Of a stretch of DNA of 64,000 nucleotides, positions 62,859 to 64,000 are shown piece by piece. Source of the DNA: Methanococcus vannielii SB (GTDB lineage Archaea > AGJL01 > Methanococci > Methanococcales > Methanococcaceae); the NCBI RefSeq assembly GCF_000017165.1, contig NC_009634.1, forward strand, positions 1,286,552-1,350,551, written 5' to 3'. Numbering within the stretch: position 1 is the first letter of the stretch; every line of letters starts with the position of its first letter. The notes under the pieces were generated by a model. The model was given only the letters and a program-made list of their open reading frames with translations, did no database searches and had not been told where the DNA came from. Both the position numbers and the translations under genes were made by a program.

Positions 62859-64000
62859 TTAATCCCGATTATCAAAAACCCTTTTACTTTTCTTTTCACT
62901 CCTTGGAAGTGTACCCAAATTAAGACACTCAACGTCAGGTGAAATTCCGATAAATGTTTTAAATGCTTTTATAATGGCATTTTTAATTATTTCCTTTTTA
63001 TAATCGTCTAAACTAACAACTTCCACTCTAAAAATCATGGAATCTCTTCCTTCATTCCTATTAAGGATTATCTGGTATTCGCTACTTGCTCCTGAGATTT
63101 TTGAAATAACATCTTCAATCTGTCCAGGATATATGTTTACGCCTTTTATTTTTATTCTATCGTCAGCCCGCCCTAATATACGGTCTATTCTAGGATATTC
63201 TGAACCACAAGGGCATTTTTCTGGAATTATTCTTGTTAAATCTCTTGTTCGGTATCTTATGAGCGGTGCCCCTTCTTTTGTGAGCGTAGTAATTACAAGT
63301 TCTCCTAATTCGCCGTCTGGAAGATTTTCACCAGTATTTGGGTCAATTATTTCAAATAATAAGTGATCAGACCAATAGTGCATTCCAAAATGGCATTTAC
63401 AGTCAATTGCAATTCCTGGGCCATATATCTCTGTAAGACCATATATATCAAAACTTTCAATTCCAAGTTCCGATTCTATTCTATTCCTCATTTTTTCGCT
63501 CCATCGTTCAGAGCCTATTACGCCAATTTTTAAGTTAATTTTATTATTTATTTCCTTTTTCTTAATTTCTTCTGCAAGTAGCAGCGCATAAGACGAAGTA
63601 GATGCTAAAACTGTTGTTTTTAAATCTATCATCATTTGGAGCTGTTTTTCAGTATTTCCTGGCCCCATTGGAATTGTCATTGCACCAAGCTTCTCTGCAC
63701 CAAGTTGAAATCCTATCCCCGCAGTCCAAAGCCCGTATCCCGGAGTAATCTGCACCCTATCCTTATTTGTTACACCTGCCATTTTGTAGCATCTCATCAT
63801 CATTTCAGACCATATATTAACGTCCTTTTCAGTGTAAGGGATTATTACTGGACTTCCAGTGGTTCCAGATGACGAGTGAATTCTGATTATTTTTTCTTCA
63901 GGGACTGATTGTAGTCCCAATGGGTATGCACTTCTTAATTCTTCTTTTTCAGTAAATGGGAGTTTTCTAAAATCGTCAATAGACTTAACGTCGTTTAAAT
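62859..64000 (-). CDS. Phenylacetate-CoA ligase-like adenylate-forming enzyme (5' cut by window edge)
   Basis: The reading frame continues to the right edge with LNDVKSIDDFRKLPFTEKEE, so the start is outside the window; an internal TTG at 63918-63920 is not the real start. The visible 380 residues contain HSSSGTTGSPVIIPYTE (the P-loop of adenylate-forming enzymes), SFDIYGLTEIYGPG and a C-terminal domain with IKGVNIYPGQIEDVI. These match PaaK-type CoA ligases, which activate aryl or acyl acids. In methanogens they may activate phenylacetate or indoleacetate for aromatic amino acid synthesis. Confidence 0.88.
   Translation of the reverse strand, partial: LNDVKSIDDFRKLPFTEKEELRSAYPLGLQSVPEEKIIRIHSSSGTTGSPVIIPYTEKDVNIWSEMMMRCYKMAGVTNKDRVQITPGYGLWTAGIGFQLGAEKLGAMTIPMGPGNTEKQLQMMIDLKTTVLASTSSYALLLAEEIKKKEINNKINLKIGVIGSERWSEKMRNRIESELGIESFDIYGLTEIYGPGIAIDCKCHFGMHYWSDHLLFEIIDPNTGENLPDGELGELVITTLTKEGAPLIRYRTRDLTRIIPEKCPCGSEYPRIDRILGRADDRIKIKGVNIYPGQIEDVISKISGASSEYQIILNRNEGRDSMIFRVEVVSLDDYKKEIIKNAIIKAFKTFIGISPDVECLNLGTLPRSEKKSKRVFDNRD

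Overview
The window is a stretch of an AT-rich archaeal chromosome that best fits the genus Methanococcus (Methanococcales). The evidence is the gene content: coenzyme M synthesis (comA), methanopterin synthesis (mptD and a beta-RFAP synthase), a protein resembling methanogenesis marker 5, nickel/hydrogenase maturation genes (hypA, hypD, hypE, larC), a UGA-containing HesB-like selenoprotein gene, and archaeal information-processing genes (TBP, RpoP, RpoL, aIF5B, aIF2-beta, NMD3, SBDS, prefoldin, KEOPS Pcc1). Nearly all genes have a GGTG-type ribosome binding site and many have TTTATATA-type promoters. No tRNA or rRNA gene, CRISPR array, insertion sequence or prophage was seen. The species cannot be fixed from the sequence alone.

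Layout. 1-320: C-terminal end of a DUF2341-type surface protein. 343-5322 (minus): a translation/RNA-processing superoperon, psmA, SBDS, eL43, rpoP, Brix protein, pcc1, pfdB, followed by a DHH phosphoesterase, mptD and a small NifX-like protein; the exosome genes usually found between SBDS and eL43 are missing. 5494-5790: HesB-like selenoprotein with a candidate 3' SECIS. 5907-10673: ADP-forming acyl-CoA synthetase, NAD(P)HX repair enzyme, PHP protein. 10743-15141 (minus): hisH, tbp, then the L1-L10-L12 ribosomal operon with an L1-binding hairpin inside the L1 coding sequence, then DUF2067-rpoL. 15319-19612: tyrS, MscS, MarC, an unrecognised protein and truA.

19798-25265: larC (plus), then a minus-strand operon comA, ABC ATPase, GTPase, Fe-S protein, divergent from hypE. 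25300-28083: a TTA microsatellite and a large secreted beta-helix protein with Ig-like domains and sequon-rich tandem repeats. 28126-35036: TraB protein, CBS protein, methanopterin and histidine enzymes, PIN-ATPase-KH protein, EFR1-purE, ndk. 35351-39805: aIF5B, RCK-N/DHH fusion, DUF504, CBS-ParB. 39846-48677: hypD, NAC, PurM-like protein, class I aldolase, an eight-repeat beta-propeller, thrB, NMD3, aIF2-beta, and L15e behind a GC-rich structured leader.

48813-51938: a lone type IIG restriction-modification enzyme. 52303-64000: an RNA-binding protein with hypA, rubredoxin, an AGOG-type glycosylase, a DUF255 thioredoxin-like protein, a two-subunit 2-oxoacid oxidoreductase, a SWIM protein, then a plus-strand run tusA, dsrE, taw3, DUF2111, marker-5-like and a small exported protein, a 42-residue membrane peptide, and the 3' part of a phenylacetate-CoA ligase-like gene cut by the right edge.

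Most of the window is core chromosome. The accessory or fast-evolving parts are the surface proteins (left edge and 25.6-28.1 kb), the repeat propeller (44.2-45.2 kb) and the restriction enzyme (48.8-51.9 kb). The observations most worth following are the UGA-interrupted HesB-like gene, the comA-linked ABC/GTPase/Fe-S trio, the L15e leader RNA, and the sulfur-relay genes beside the methanogen-specific proteins.
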